Assembly: GCF_000732625.1 (NCBI RefSeq)
Contig: NZ_JPJI01000032.1
Span: 744,001-808,000, forward strand
Length of the DNA stretch: 64,000 nt
Reading direction: 5' to 3'
Source of the DNA: Nonlabens ulvanivorans
Lineage (GTDB): Bacteria; Bacteroidota; Bacteroidia; Flavobacteriales; Flavobacteriaceae
Each line of letters starts with the position of its first letter. The stretch's first letter is position 1. This document shows positions 26,359 to 36,116 of the stretch, piece by piece. Below the pieces are notes generated by a model. It did no database searches, was not told the DNA's origin, and saw nothing but the letters and a program-made list of their open reading frames with translations. The translations under genes and the position numbers were made by a program.

Positions 26359-26766
26359 ATGGCAGATCACGCAGCACATACTGACGGACACGCAGAACAC
26401 AAATTAGAGATCTTTAGAGGTCTTGTAAAGTTCAAATCTAACACTCAAAAAATTTGGGGGGTACTTATATTTCTTTCATTAATAACAATCGTTGAGGTTG
26501 CTTTAGGTTATATTAAACCTGACTCTTTAAACGGTCATATATTAGGATTGAAAATATTAAACTGGATATTCATCATTCTTACTTTAGTAAAAGCGTATTA
26601 CATTACTTGGGATTTCATGCACATGAGAGATGAAGTAAGTGGATTGCGTCGCGCAGTAGTATGGACAGGAGTATTCTTAATAATATACCTTATTGCAATA
26701 TTACTTGTAGAAGGAGAATATATTTACCAAGTTTATAAAAATGCAGCTGTAAGTTTTGACTTCTAA
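26359..26766 (+). CDS. Cytochrome oxidase subunit IV family protein
   Basis: The 135-residue protein has a histidine-rich N-terminus (HAAHTDGHAEH) and three membrane helices (about 36-55, 68-85, 102-122), as in bacterial COX4 (CyoD/CtaF) proteins. Gap to subunit III is 18 nt. A terminator follows. Confidence 0.85.
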   Translation: MADHAAHTDGHAEHKLEIFRGLVKFKSNTQKIWGVLIFLSLITIVEVALGYIKPDSLNGHILGLKILNWIFIILTLVKAYYITWDFMHMRDEVSGLRRAVVWTGVFLIIYLIAILLVEGEYIYQVYKNAAVSFDF

Positions 26767-26790
26767 TGCATACTAATTGAATAAATTATT

Positions 26791-26816
26791 AAGGACGGTT
26801 TTTCCGTCCTTTTTTA
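26791..26816 (+). terminator. Hairpin terminator after the oxidase subunit IV gene
   Basis: Stem aaggacgg/ccgtcctt with a 5-T loop, followed by a T-run. The next gene starts 10 nt later, so readthrough may occur. Confidence 0.8.
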
Positions 26817-26825
26817 TACCTTAAT

Positions 26826-27530
26826 ATGTCAGATTTTCCAAAGGCCGAAGGAATTAAACAAACCAGCGAGTTTTCTAAAAAATTCGTTATTGTGATTTTA
26901 TTTGCTTTGCCCTTAGTAGCATACCTCTTCTTTCTTAATGGTGAGCATCACTTTGAGACATTACCTGTTGTTACAGAAAATGTGCAGGAGATCAATCAAT
27001 TTGAAATAATTCAAGGAACGGCAACACAACTTAAGGATAGTGTTACAATCATTACTTTTTTAGGAGATAATCCTTATGAGCGTTTAGGTTACGTCTCTAA
27101 CCTTAATGAGAAAATATACAAGAAATTCCACGGCTTCAATACTTTTCAAATGATCAGTATAATTCCAGAATCTGGTGTGGATGATATAGAGCAAATTGTA
27201 GAGCAAATGGGTGAAACAACCGATCTGCAGGATTGGCACTTTTTAAAAGGTAACCATCAACAAGTTCAGGCTCTTTATAACAGTTTTAAAACAGATGATG
27301 CTTTGAATAAAGATTTATCATCAGACTATGCTTTTGTTATCGACTTAGATAGGAATTTAAGAGGTCGTGATGATGATGATATTGAAGAAGATGGTGTTGT
27401 TTATGGTTATAATACAAGAACAGCAGCACAACTCAATAAAAGAATGATAGACGATATGCGTGTATTACTTGCAGAATATCGATTTGCTTTCAAAAAAAAT
27501 AGAGATCAAAAAATTCAAGAAGATGAGTAA
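26826..27530 (+). CDS. Membrane-anchored thioredoxin-like protein lacking cysteines
   Basis: The 234-residue protein has one N-terminal membrane helix (about 19-37) and a soluble domain with the strand-helix pattern of a thioredoxin/SCO fold (VTIITFLGD near 72-80, DYAFVIDLDRNLRG near 176-189). It has no cysteine at the place of the SCO CxxxC pair, so it cannot bind copper or do thiol chemistry in the usual way. It overlaps the true SCO gene by 8 nt. It may be a degenerate SCO partner in oxidase assembly; this is inference. Confidence 0.65.
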   Translation: MSDFPKAEGIKQTSEFSKKFVIVILFALPLVAYLFFLNGEHHFETLPVVTENVQEINQFEIIQGTATQLKDSVTIITFLGDNPYERLGYVSNLNEKIYKKFHGFNTFQMISIIPESGVDDIEQIVEQMGETTDLQDWHFLKGNHQQVQALYNSFKTDDALNKDLSSDYAFVIDLDRNLRGRDDDDIEEDGVVYGYNTRTAAQLNKRMIDDMRVLLAEYRFAFKKNRDQKIQEDE

Positions 27531-28224
27531 GTCTAAGGATACTCCATATTACATAGGGCTAGGGATAATCATCCTCATATTTGGTTATTTTGCGGTAACT
27601 AACATAGTACACTACATCAATAAAGATAAAGTCGTGGATAGTAACCGCTCTGAAGATCGAGCGCCAGTGGCAGATAAATTTCTTAAAAAATTTAACACAG
27701 TTCCTGATTTTGAATTTGTAGATCAAAATGGTGATACCATTACCAATGAATCCTTGAAAGGAAAAGTTTATATAGTAGATTTTTTCTTTACATCTTGTCC
27801 TACTATTTGTGCACCTATGAGTCATAATTTAAAAACGGTTCAAGATGAATTGAAAAGCCATCCCGATTTCAAGATTTTGTCCGTGAGCATAGATCCAGAT
27901 TATGATAAACAACCAGTCCTTAAAAATTATGCAGATCGTCATGATGCTATAGACGGATTATGGCACTTTGCTCGTGGAGATAAAGAGGCTACTTTTAAGC
28001 TCGCAAGAGAAGGCTTCAGTGCCTATGTGGGAGAAAGTCAAGACAGCCTAATAAAATTTGAGCATAGTGGTAATTTTGCTTTAGTAGATAGAGAAGGCAA
28101 AATACGTTCTCGCAAAGATGCCTATGGCAATTGGATGATGGTATATAATGGTGTGGAAGAAAATGGTATTGCACCACAATTAAAAGAAATTATAGAAGAC
28201 GCACAAACTCTTTTAAATAAGTAA
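27523..28224 (+). CDS. SCO1/SenC family copper chaperone
   Basis: The 233-residue protein, starting at ATG 27523, has an N-terminal membrane anchor (about 10-28) and a thioredoxin-like domain with the copper-binding C92-PTI-C96 and a downstream conserved histidine in FEHSGNFALVD. SCO proteins deliver copper to the CuA site of cytochrome oxidase subunit II. The upstream TTG in the same frame was rejected because it lies deep in the preceding gene and would precede the anchor with a polar stretch. Confidence 0.9.
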   Translation: MSKSKDTPYYIGLGIIILIFGYFAVTNIVHYINKDKVVDSNRSEDRAPVADKFLKKFNTVPDFEFVDQNGDTITNESLKGKVYIVDFFFTSCPTICAPMSHNLKTVQDELKSHPDFKILSVSIDPDYDKQPVLKNYADRHDAIDGLWHFARGDKEATFKLAREGFSAYVGESQDSLIKFEHSGNFALVDREGKIRSRKDAYGNWMMVYNGVEENGIAPQLKEIIEDAQTLLNK

Positions 28225-28226
28225 TT

Positions 28227-28754
28227 ATGAGTACGCTAGAAAAGAAAGGACCGGCAATTATAATAACCATATCAATATTAGTACCTCTTGTGGTGGTGCT
28301 ATTGATGTTAATGCCAGAGAGGTATAACTTCTTAGGTGTTGAGTCAGGATTATTTCCTCTATTTCACGCAGTGATTAATGGAATGACTGCACTATTATTA
28401 TTTACGGGTTTTAGGTTAATTAAAACTGGAAACAAAACGGCACATAGAAAAGTGATGACTACAGCTTTTGTTCTATCTGCGATATTTTTAGTGAGCTATG
28501 TGATTTCCAAAATCAGTAATGAGCCAGTGCCATATCCAGAAGATGCGTCGTTCAGGTTTGTTTACTTATTTATCTTATTAACACACATCGTGCTGTCAGG
28601 TATCATTTTACCTTTAGTGTTATATACCATGTATTTTGCCTGGACTCAAAAATTTGAAAAGCACAAGAAAATTGCTCGTTGGACATTTCCCATATGGATG
28701 TATGTTGCAATAACAGGTGTTTTGGTTTATCTATTTATGTACCCATATTATTAG
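28227..28754 (+). CDS. DUF420 membrane protein
   Basis: The 175-residue protein has five membrane helices and the DUF420 pattern with conserved histidines (FHAVING, HRKVM, LTHIVLS, HKKIARWTFPIW). It resembles CtaM/YozB-like proteins linked with cytochrome oxidase maturation. It begins 2 nt after the SCO gene. Confidence 0.85.
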   Translation: MSTLEKKGPAIIITISILVPLVVVLLMLMPERYNFLGVESGLFPLFHAVINGMTALLLFTGFRLIKTGNKTAHRKVMTTAFVLSAIFLVSYVISKISNEPVPYPEDASFRFVYLFILLTHIVLSGIILPLVLYTMYFAWTQKFEKHKKIARWTFPIWMYVAITGVLVYLFMYPYY

Positions 28755-28756
28755 AG

Positions 28757-28969
28757 ATGAAAAAATTAATTTTACTTCTTATAGTTCTCTTTTATTCCGC
28801 TTTCGCGAAAGCGCAATGTGCTATGTGTCGTGCAGTAATTGAAAGTGGTGGAGATACTAAAGCTGCTGAAGGCTTGAATAATGGAATCACGTATTTAATG
28901 ATTTTCCCGTATATCTTAGTAGGTGGGATCATTTATCTCGTTTATCGTTCAACGACTAAAAAAAGTTGA
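28757..28969 (+). CDS. Small membrane protein of the oxidase block
   Basis: The 70-residue protein starts at ATG 28757, 2 nt after the DUF420 stop. A signal peptide ends in AFAKA, so the mature protein starts QCAMCRAV, with a CxxC pair next to the membrane. One C-terminal helix (about 46-64) and a basic end follow. The AFAKA codons are the 16-bp palindrome itself. Proteins of this kind close the SCO-DUF420 block in flavobacteria; function unknown. Confidence 0.75.
   Translation: MKKLILLLIVLFYSAFAKAQCAMCRAVIESGGDTKAAEGLNNGITYLMIFPYILVGGIIYLVYRSTTKKS
28798..28813. repeat. 16-bp palindrome, perfect copy (signal peptide)
   Basis: CGCTTTCGCGAAAGCG, read as AFAKA at the signal peptidase site of the small oxidase-block protein. 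Confidence 0.9.
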
Positions 28970-29065
28970 ATTAACATTTAATTATCATTTATTGCTGTAA
29001 CATCTTATGAAATTTAGGGTCTTAGTAATTAAGCTTGCTTTATAGCTCGTTTAGAAACACTAGCC

Positions 29066-29767
29066 ATGATTGAAATAAAGGACCTGCATAAATCCTACAG
29101 CACAGGAAATAACTCACTTCACGTACTTAAGGGAATTAATTTTTCTGTAAAAGAAGGTGAGTTAGTATCTATTATGGGTTCCTCAGGATCTGGTAAATCT
29201 ACCTTACTTAATATTTTAGGTATGCTGGATGAAGCAGATCATGGAAGTTATACATTAGATGGAGTCCCTATTAAAAACCTTAATGAAAAGCTTGCGGCAC
29301 AGTATCGCAATAAATTCTTAGGTTTTATTTTTCAATCATTTAATCTAATTAATTATAAGAACGCTATAGATAATGTGGCTTTACCGTTGTATTATCAGAA
29401 AGTAGGTCGTAAAGAACGTGATGAGCGTGCCATGCATTACCTTGAAAAGGTAGGTCTAGCAGACTGGGCTAATCACTTACCTAATCAATTATCTGGTGGT
29501 CAGAAACAACGTGTGGCAATTGCGAGAGCACTGGCTAGTGATCCTAAAGTATTACTGGCAGATGAGCCTACAGGAGCCTTAGACACTAAAACTTCTTACG
29601 AGGTCATGGACCTTATTCAAGGTATTAATGAAGAAGGTCGTACTATTCTTATCGTAACGCATGAGCCTGACATCGCTCAAATGACTAAGCGTATTGTAAA
29701 TCTTAAAGATGGTTTAATCATAGATGATACTATGGTTGATCAGGTTAAAGCATTGTCGCATGTTTAA
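29066..29767 (+). CDS. ABC transporter ATPase, MacB/LolD type
   Basis: The 233-residue ATPase has Walker A GSSGSGKS (near 38-45), signature LSGGQKQR and Walker B VLLADEP, with the LolD/MacB-like opening. It powers the two FtsX-type permeases that follow. Its end overlaps the first permease by 8 nt. With the adaptors and the TolC-like protein downstream it forms a tripartite exporter. Confidence 0.9.
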   Translation: MIEIKDLHKSYSTGNNSLHVLKGINFSVKEGELVSIMGSSGSGKSTLLNILGMLDEADHGSYTLDGVPIKNLNEKLAAQYRNKFLGFIFQSFNLINYKNAIDNVALPLYYQKVGRKERDERAMHYLEKVGLADWANHLPNQLSGGQKQRVAIARALASDPKVLLADEPTGALDTKTSYEVMDLIQGINEEGRTILIVTHEPDIAQMTKRIVNLKDGLIIDDTMVDQVKALSHV

Positions 29768-31007
29768 TATCGAACGCTGGCAAGAGATTTTTGAAACCAT
29801 ACGTAAGAATAAATTGCGTACATTTTTAACGAGCCTTTCTGTCGCATCTGGGATATTCATTTTAGTCATTTTACTAGGGTTTTCATCTGGTATACAGAAT
29901 GGTGTGAAATCACAATTTGAAAGTGATGCAACAAACCGTATTCAGGTAAGTACTAGAGTAACTACAAAAGGGTTTAAGGGTCTTAATCCTGGTCGTCGTC
30001 TTCAGATGACTAATAAGGATTATGAAAATTTGAATCAAAAATATGAGGATCAGATTGAATATAAAACGAGTTTATATAACACATGGGGTGGACAGATAAA
30101 TTATAAAGAAAAGCAAGGAAGCTATCGTATTGAAGGAGCTTTCCCAGATCAACAATTTATTGAAAATGCCACATTAGTAAGCGGGCGATTTATAAATAAT
30201 TCAGATATAGATGGTTCGCGTAAAGTAGGTCTACTAGGATATCAGATGAAACAAGATTTGTTTGGAGACGAAGAGGCTGTAGGAGAAACTATTATACTCA
30301 ATAATAATATTAATTTTACGGTAGTTGGTGTTTATACAGATCCAGGTGGTACACGAGAGGAGACACGATTGTTCATTCCTATGACCACCGCTCAAAAAGT
30401 ATTTAACGCTGGAGAAAATATCAACCGCATTGCTTATACAGTTAAAATGAGTGATAGTTTTGATGAAGCGGTTGCGTTGAGCGCTGCAATGTCTCAAAGC
30501 ATTGATCAAGATTTGCGCACTAGATTTAGTGTTGCGCCAGATGATCGAATCGCTGTGAGAGTTAACGATACACTTGAAGAAGCTAAGAAAATTTATGGTT
30601 TAATAGATACCATAAGAGCGGTGTTCTGGTTTATTGGTATAGGAACCATTATTGCAGGTGTGGTAGGAGTAGGTAACATAATGCTTATTATAGTTAAAGA
30701 GCGTACCAAAGAAATAGGAATCAGAAAAGCTTTAGGAGCATTGCCTTCAGAAATTATATGGATGGTATTACAAGAGGCTATTTTTATAACGAGTCTTGCG
30801 GGATTGATAGGATTGTTTTTTGGTGTTGGTTTACTGGAGTTAGTAGGTCCTCAAATTGAAGCAGACTTCATTAAATATCCTAAAGTTGATTTTGTAACAT
30901 CCATAACCACGGTCATTATATTAATAGTTGCTGGTGCTTTAGCAGGTTTTATACCAGCTAGAAGAGCTGCAAATATTAAACCTATAGAAGCCTTAAGAGA
31001 CGAGTAA
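29760..31007 (+). CDS. MacB-like ABC permease (first)
   Basis: The 415-residue protein has the MacB plan: one N-terminal helix (about 20-42), a large periplasmic MacB_PCD domain and three C-terminal helices with VKERTKEIGIRKALGA. Start ATG 29760 overlaps the ATPase stop. It is about 30 percent alike by eye to the following permease, so the pair probably forms a heterodimer. Confidence 0.9.
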   Translation: MFNIERWQEIFETIRKNKLRTFLTSLSVASGIFILVILLGFSSGIQNGVKSQFESDATNRIQVSTRVTTKGFKGLNPGRRLQMTNKDYENLNQKYEDQIEYKTSLYNTWGGQINYKEKQGSYRIEGAFPDQQFIENATLVSGRFINNSDIDGSRKVGLLGYQMKQDLFGDEEAVGETIILNNNINFTVVGVYTDPGGTREETRLFIPMTTAQKVFNAGENINRIAYTVKMSDSFDEAVALSAAMSQSIDQDLRTRFSVAPDDRIAVRVNDTLEEAKKIYGLIDTIRAVFWFIGIGTIIAGVVGVGNIMLIIVKERTKEIGIRKALGALPSEIIWMVLQEAIFITSLAGLIGLFFGVGLLELVGPQIEADFIKYPKVDFVTSITTVIILIVAGALAGFIPARRAANIKPIEALRDE

Positions 31008-31008
31008 T

Positions 31009-32268
31009 ATGTTTAGTAGAGATCGATGGAATGAAATATTAGAGGCACTTAATGCCAATAAGCTGCGTACATTTTTAACTGCGTTTGGAGTATTTTGGGG
31101 AATATTCATTTTAGTAGCGTTGTTAGCACTAACAAATGGCTTAAGAACAGGTGTAACCACCGGTTTTGCAAACGGAGCGACAAACTCTATGTTCATGTGG
31201 GGACAAAGTACCTCAATGGCTTATAAAGGTCTTAATAAAGGTCGTCGTGTACAGTTTAAGCTAGATGATGTTGAGGCGCTCAAACAAAATATTCCTGCAT
31301 TACAATATGTTTCACCTAGACTACAATTGGGTGGTTTCCGTGGTGCTAACAATGTAACTAGAAACGAGAAGACTGGTGCCTTTGGAATCTATGGAGATTA
31401 TCCAGAATATATTCACCAAGAATATATGGATATCATTAAAGGTAGATGGCTCAACTACTCTGATATCAATGCAAAAATGAAAACCGCAGTGATAGGAACT
31501 GATGTTGTTAAATCTTTATACGATATCGGTGAAGAGCCTATAGGGACCTATATTAAAATTAATGGAGTCAACTTTAAAGTAGTCGGTGTATTTCAAAATC
31601 CCAATACACAAGGTGATAGTGAAGAAGAGGCAAACAATATATTTATACCATTCACCAGCTTTGCAAACGCATTTAATACTGGGAATAATGTAGGTTGGAT
31701 GGCTATCACGGCATATGATCACACAAGTATCACCTCATTAAAGCCTCAGGTTTTATCTATCATGAGAGAACAACGAGGTGTTCATCCAGATGATCAAAGA
31801 GCGATTGGGAACTTTGATAAAGCAGAGATTTTTGCTCGCTTTACTGGGCTTTTCGATATTTTAGGTTTTGTAGGCTATTTTGTGGGCGCACTGGTTTTAC
31901 TTTCTGGAGGAATAGGTATCAGTAATATCATGCTTATAGTGGTAAAAGAACGTACTAATGAGATAGGTGTACGCCGTGCCTTAGGCGCATCACCATGGGA
32001 TATCAAATCACAAATCTTACAAGAATCACTAGTGTTAACCATTGTCTCTGGATTAGCAGGTATTGCTGCTGCTGCAGGATTAATTTGGGTCATGAATTAT
32101 ATATTAGATCAAAGTGGACCCGTAGAAAACTTTGCAAATCCTAGTGTAAATATTACCGTGATTATCATCGCGCTTATCATTTTAATCATCGCAGGATTAC
32201 TCGCTGGATTTATACCAGCATCACGTGCTACTCAAATGAAACCAGTAGACGCTTTAAGAACCGACTAA
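31009..32268 (+). CDS. MacB-like ABC permease (second)
   Basis: The 419-residue protein has the same architecture as the gene before it, with the motif VKERTNEIGVRRALGASPWDIK. It starts one base after the first permease stops. Confidence 0.9.
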   Translation: MFSRDRWNEILEALNANKLRTFLTAFGVFWGIFILVALLALTNGLRTGVTTGFANGATNSMFMWGQSTSMAYKGLNKGRRVQFKLDDVEALKQNIPALQYVSPRLQLGGFRGANNVTRNEKTGAFGIYGDYPEYIHQEYMDIIKGRWLNYSDINAKMKTAVIGTDVVKSLYDIGEEPIGTYIKINGVNFKVVGVFQNPNTQGDSEEEANNIFIPFTSFANAFNTGNNVGWMAITAYDHTSITSLKPQVLSIMREQRGVHPDDQRAIGNFDKAEIFARFTGLFDILGFVGYFVGALVLLSGGIGISNIMLIVVKERTNEIGVRRALGASPWDIKSQILQESLVLTIVSGLAGIAAAAGLIWVMNYILDQSGPVENFANPSVNITVIIIALIILIIAGLLAGFIPASRATQMKPVDALRTD

Positions 32269-32284
32269 TAACTAAGTAACCATA

Positions 32285-33454
32285 ATGAAACGTACAGGAA
32301 CCGTAATTACATTGATCATCATACTGCTACTTGCAACAGCAGGGATTTTTTACATCTATCAAAAAGATTTAGAAGATCCTATCACTTATACTACTGAGCA
32401 GCCTACTAAGGAGACGATCATCAAAGAAACAGTCGCTACAGGTAGTATTGTGCCTAAAGAAGAGGTGAATATTAAACCTAATATTTCTGGAGTGATTGAT
32501 AAAATCCATGTAGAGGCAGGTGACTTCGTTAAGGCAGGAGATTTAATAGCAGACATTAAAGTCGTGCCTAATGTTTCCTCATTAACTAATGCAAAAAACA
32601 ATATCTCTGGAGCTAGAACTGCTGTAGAAACTGCAAAACTTGCTTTAGATAATCAAAAAGCTATCTATAACAGACAGAAAACTCTTTTTGATAAAGGAGT
32701 TATCGCTGCAAATGAATTTGATCTGGCACAGAATGCTTACAATAACGCACTTCAACGTTTAAAGCAAGAACAAGTAAATCTTACCAGTTCACAGCAGAAT
32801 TATGATATCATTAGAACAGGAACTACCGCAGGATTGGGTAATTATGCACAAACCGCTATACGCGCTACTGTATCTGGTATGGTGCTAGATGTACCGGTAA
32901 AAGAAGGTAATCAAGTTATCGAGGCAAACAACTTTAATGAAGGAACATCTATCGCAGTAATTGCAGACGTTAATAAAATGATATTTGAAGGTAAGGTAGA
33001 TGAAAGTGAAGTAGGTAAAATTAAAGAAGGTTTGCCATTAGAGATTACCGTGGGAGCTTTTGATAATAAGAAATTTGATGCCGTGCTAGATTATGTTGCC
33101 CCTAAAGGTATTGCAGAGAATGGAGCCATTCAATTTGCGATAAAAGGAACTCTTAAAGCAGCCCAAGACTCCACCTTTATTAGAGCAGGTTTAAGCGCAA
33201 ATGCGAGTATAATACTGGATAAAAGAGATCAGGTTTTGAGTATTAAAGAAGCTCTAGTTCAATATGATCCAGAAACTAAAAAACCTTTTGTAGAAGTGGC
33301 AGTCGGTGATCAAGAATTTGAAAGACGTGATATAGAACTAGGATTAAGTAACGGTATCGATGTTGAAGTCCTTTCTGGAGTAAATGAAGGTGATAACATT
33401 AAAGTTTGGAATGCTCTTAAAGCACCTACCGGTCGTGGTGGATACGGCGGATAA
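32285..33454 (+). CDS. Periplasmic adaptor (HlyD/MacA family), first
   Basis: The 389-residue protein has an N-terminal anchor (about 7-25), a lipoyl-like domain split around an alpha-hairpin (about 95-180) and beta-barrel domains. It links an inner-membrane ABC transporter to a TolC-type channel. The C-terminus ends in a glycine-rich GRGGYGG tail. Confidence 0.88.
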   Translation: MKRTGTVITLIIILLLATAGIFYIYQKDLEDPITYTTEQPTKETIIKETVATGSIVPKEEVNIKPNISGVIDKIHVEAGDFVKAGDLIADIKVVPNVSSLTNAKNNISGARTAVETAKLALDNQKAIYNRQKTLFDKGVIAANEFDLAQNAYNNALQRLKQEQVNLTSSQQNYDIIRTGTTAGLGNYAQTAIRATVSGMVLDVPVKEGNQVIEANNFNEGTSIAVIADVNKMIFEGKVDESEVGKIKEGLPLEITVGAFDNKKFDAVLDYVAPKGIAENGAIQFAIKGTLKAAQDSTFIRAGLSANASIILDKRDQVLSIKEALVQYDPETKKPFVEVAVGDQEFERRDIELGLSNGIDVEVLSGVNEGDNIKVWNALKAPTGRGGYGG

Positions 33455-33504
33455 ACTTTTTTGTAACATTTTAATAGAAACACATACATATCATATAGGA
33501 AGTT

Positions 33505-34839
33505 ATGGGAATGAAAAAAATTATCATCTGTAGTATTGCGGTTTTAAGTTTCGCTTTCGCGAAAGCGCAACAAACAAAATCATGGACTCTTCAAGAGTGC
33601 GTGAATTATGCAATAGAAAACAACATCAATATAAAGCAGGCAGATTTAAATATCGAGCAAGCACAACTAGATAAAAAGGATGCCTTAGGTGCTTTCTTAC
33701 CTAGTCTTAATGCGAGCGCTAGTAATTCATGGAATACAGGTCTTACACAAAACGTAGTTACTGGTGTTTTACAAACGCAAACAACACGTAACTCGTCCTA
33801 TGGAATTAATTCTGGTGTAACGTTATTCAATGGTATGCGTAACGCTTATCGTCATCAACGTGCAAAAATGAATATTCTAGCCACTCAATACAGTGCAGAG
33901 CAGTTGGAGGACAATATTTTATTGAACGTAGCTAACAGTTATTTAAACGTTCTTTTCAATAAAGAAAATTTAAAGCAATTAGAAACACAACACCAGTTAA
34001 CTGCAAAGCAATTAGAACAAACACAACAGCTAGTAGATGCAGGTTCACTTCCACGAGGAGATGTATTAGAAGTGCAAGCTACATTTGCAAATGAGGAACA
34101 GCAAATCCTTGCAGCCCAAAATAATGTGGTTATCTCTCGCATCACTCTTGCACAAATTTTAAACTTAGATGACTTTAAAAACTTTGACGTTGCAGATCCT
34201 GATTTGAGTGATCCTTCGGCACTAATTTTAGATCAAGGTGCAGATGGTATTTATGACGCAGCCACTAAAAATCGTTTTGAAATTAAAATAGCAGAGCAAA
34301 ATACCGCTCTTGCAGAACAAGACTTGAAAATTGCCAAAGGTGCGAGGCTTCCAACAGTTAATGCCTTTTTCAACTACAATACTCGTGAGAGCGATCGATT
34401 AAATCTAGCATTCTTTGATCAGTTATCATTAAACGATGGTATATCATACGGACTAAGTTTAAACCTTCCTATATTCAATGGTTGGTCGGTATCTAATAAT
34501 GTTAAACGCAGTAAGCTCAATGTAGAGAATAACCGTTTACAAGAAACTCAAGCAAAACTAGATTTAAAACAAAATATTTATCAAGCATATAACGATGCTC
34601 AAGGTTCAAGACTGACTTATCAAAGTGCTCAAAAAGCATTAGAAGCAAGAGAGCTAGCATATGAATATGCGCAAGAACGTTATAATGTTGGGCTAATGAA
34701 TGCCTTTGACTTTAACCAGTCGCAAACACAATTGACTAATGCGCAAAGCAGTCTACTGCGCAGTAAATACGATTACATCTTTAAACTTAAAGTTCTTGAA
34801 TTATTTACAGGAATTGCACCAGAAGATTTAAAACTCTAA
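33505..34839 (+). CDS. TolC-family outer-membrane efflux protein
   Basis: The 444-residue protein has a signal peptide ending AFAKAQ and the two-repeat coiled-coil structure of TolC (ECVNYAIENNINIKQADL, then later NVGLMNAFDFNQSQTQLTNAQ). It forms the outer-membrane channel of the exporter. ATG 33505 and ATG 33511 are both possible starts. The palindrome at 33552 encodes the signal peptide end. Confidence 0.9.
   Translation: MGMKKIIICSIAVLSFAFAKAQQTKSWTLQECVNYAIENNINIKQADLNIEQAQLDKKDALGAFLPSLNASASNSWNTGLTQNVVTGVLQTQTTRNSSYGINSGVTLFNGMRNAYRHQRAKMNILATQYSAEQLEDNILLNVANSYLNVLFNKENLKQLETQHQLTAKQLEQTQQLVDAGSLPRGDVLEVQATFANEEQQILAAQNNVVISRITLAQILNLDDFKNFDVADPDLSDPSALILDQGADGIYDAATKNRFEIKIAEQNTALAEQDLKIAKGARLPTVNAFFNYNTRESDRLNLAFFDQLSLNDGISYGLSLNLPIFNGWSVSNNVKRSKLNVENNRLQETQAKLDLKQNIYQAYNDAQGSRLTYQSAQKALEARELAYEYAQERYNVGLMNAFDFNQSQTQLTNAQSSLLRSKYDYIFKLKVLELFTGIAPEDLKL
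33552..33567. repeat. 16-bp palindrome, perfect copy (signal peptide)
   Basis: CGCTTTCGCGAAAGCG, read as AFAKA at the end of the TolC-like signal peptide. Confidence 0.9.
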
Positions 34840-34843
34840 AACC

Positions 34844-36115
34844 ATGAAAAAACCATTACTTATTATATTAATCCTTATTGGAATAGCTGTCATCGGGTAC
34901 TTTGGACTCAAAGCTGTTGGTGTAATAGGTGGTAAGGATAAAGGGAAAACGGTAGAAGTAATGTCCATTGAAAAAATGGACATCATAGAAACCGTAAGTG
35001 CGACTGGTAAAATTAAGCCAGAGATTGAAGTAAGTATCTCTCCAGAAGTTCCTGGTGAGATTATTGAATTACCTATAAGAGAAGGACAAGCTGTTAAAAA
35101 AGGAGATCTTCTAGCACGTATCAATCCAGATTTATTACAATCTAGTGTTAGTCGTTCTCGAGCTGGACTCGCAAATGCTAAAGCTGGTTTTGAACAGGCA
35201 AAAGCATCACTGGTTGAGGCAAAAGCAAACTATGGTCGTAGTGCTACCTTATTTGAGAAAGGTGTGATCTCACAATCAGATTTTGACGCGGCTATCGCTG
35301 CATATGATAGGGCAAAAGCATCTGAAAGATCTGCTTATTTTACGGTACAAAGTGCAGGAGCAACTGTAAATGAAGCATCAGATAATCTAGGTCGTACAAG
35401 TATATATGCACCCATGACAGGTACCATATCGTTACTTGCCGTTGAGTTAGGTGAGCGTGTGGTAGGAACTCAACAAATGGCTGGTACAGAGTTACTACGT
35501 GTTGCAGATCTTTCGCAAATGGAAGTTGAAGTAGATGTTAATGAAAATGACATCGTTAAAATTGCTGTAGGCGATAAAGCTATTGTAGAAGTAGATGCTT
35601 ACTTAAAGAAAAAGTTTGAAGGTGAAGTGACTGAAATCGCAAACACGGCTACAGGACAGCTGTCTGCAGATCAGGTTACTAACTTTAAAGTTAAAGTACG
35701 TATCCTTCCAAAATCCTATACAGATCTTACAGAAGGTAAGCCAGAGAATTACAGTCCGTTTAAACCTGGAATGACAGCGACCGTTGATATTATCACACGA
35801 GAAAAGAAAGATGCTATAGCAGTACCTATCAGTTCTATCGTTGTGAAAAATGATACTACTGAAAATAAAAGACGCTCAGATATTGAGTTAGACGCTGAAA
35901 AGTATGAGTGTGTTTATGTAAAGTCTGGCGATAAAGCAAAACTGCGCGTGGTAACTACAGGTATACAAGATGATAAAAACATCGTAATCCTTACCGGTCT
36001 TAAAGAAGGCGAAGAAATTATTACGGGACCATATCGCACCGTTACTAAAGAGCTTAAGACTGGTGATCTCATCAATACTGAGAAGAGTAAGGAAGAAACT
36101 GTAGAGAAAGAATAA
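34844..36115 (+). CDS. Periplasmic adaptor (HlyD/MacA family), second
   Basis: The 423-residue protein has an anchor helix (about 4-24), a lipoyl domain interrupted by a helical hairpin (about 95-175) and barrel domains, as in MacA. It starts 4 nt after the TolC-like gene. The operon thus has two adaptors, one on each side of the channel gene. Confidence 0.88.
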   Translation: MKKPLLIILILIGIAVIGYFGLKAVGVIGGKDKGKTVEVMSIEKMDIIETVSATGKIKPEIEVSISPEVPGEIIELPIREGQAVKKGDLLARINPDLLQSSVSRSRAGLANAKAGFEQAKASLVEAKANYGRSATLFEKGVISQSDFDAAIAAYDRAKASERSAYFTVQSAGATVNEASDNLGRTSIYAPMTGTISLLAVELGERVVGTQQMAGTELLRVADLSQMEVEVDVNENDIVKIAVGDKAIVEVDAYLKKKFEGEVTEIANTATGQLSADQVTNFKVKVRILPKSYTDLTEGKPENYSPFKPGMTATVDIITREKKDAIAVPISSIVVKNDTTENKRRSDIELDAEKYECVYVKSGDKAKLRVVTTGIQDDKNIVILTGLKEGEEIITGPYRTVTKELKTGDLINTEKSKEETVEKE

Positions 36116-36116
36116 T

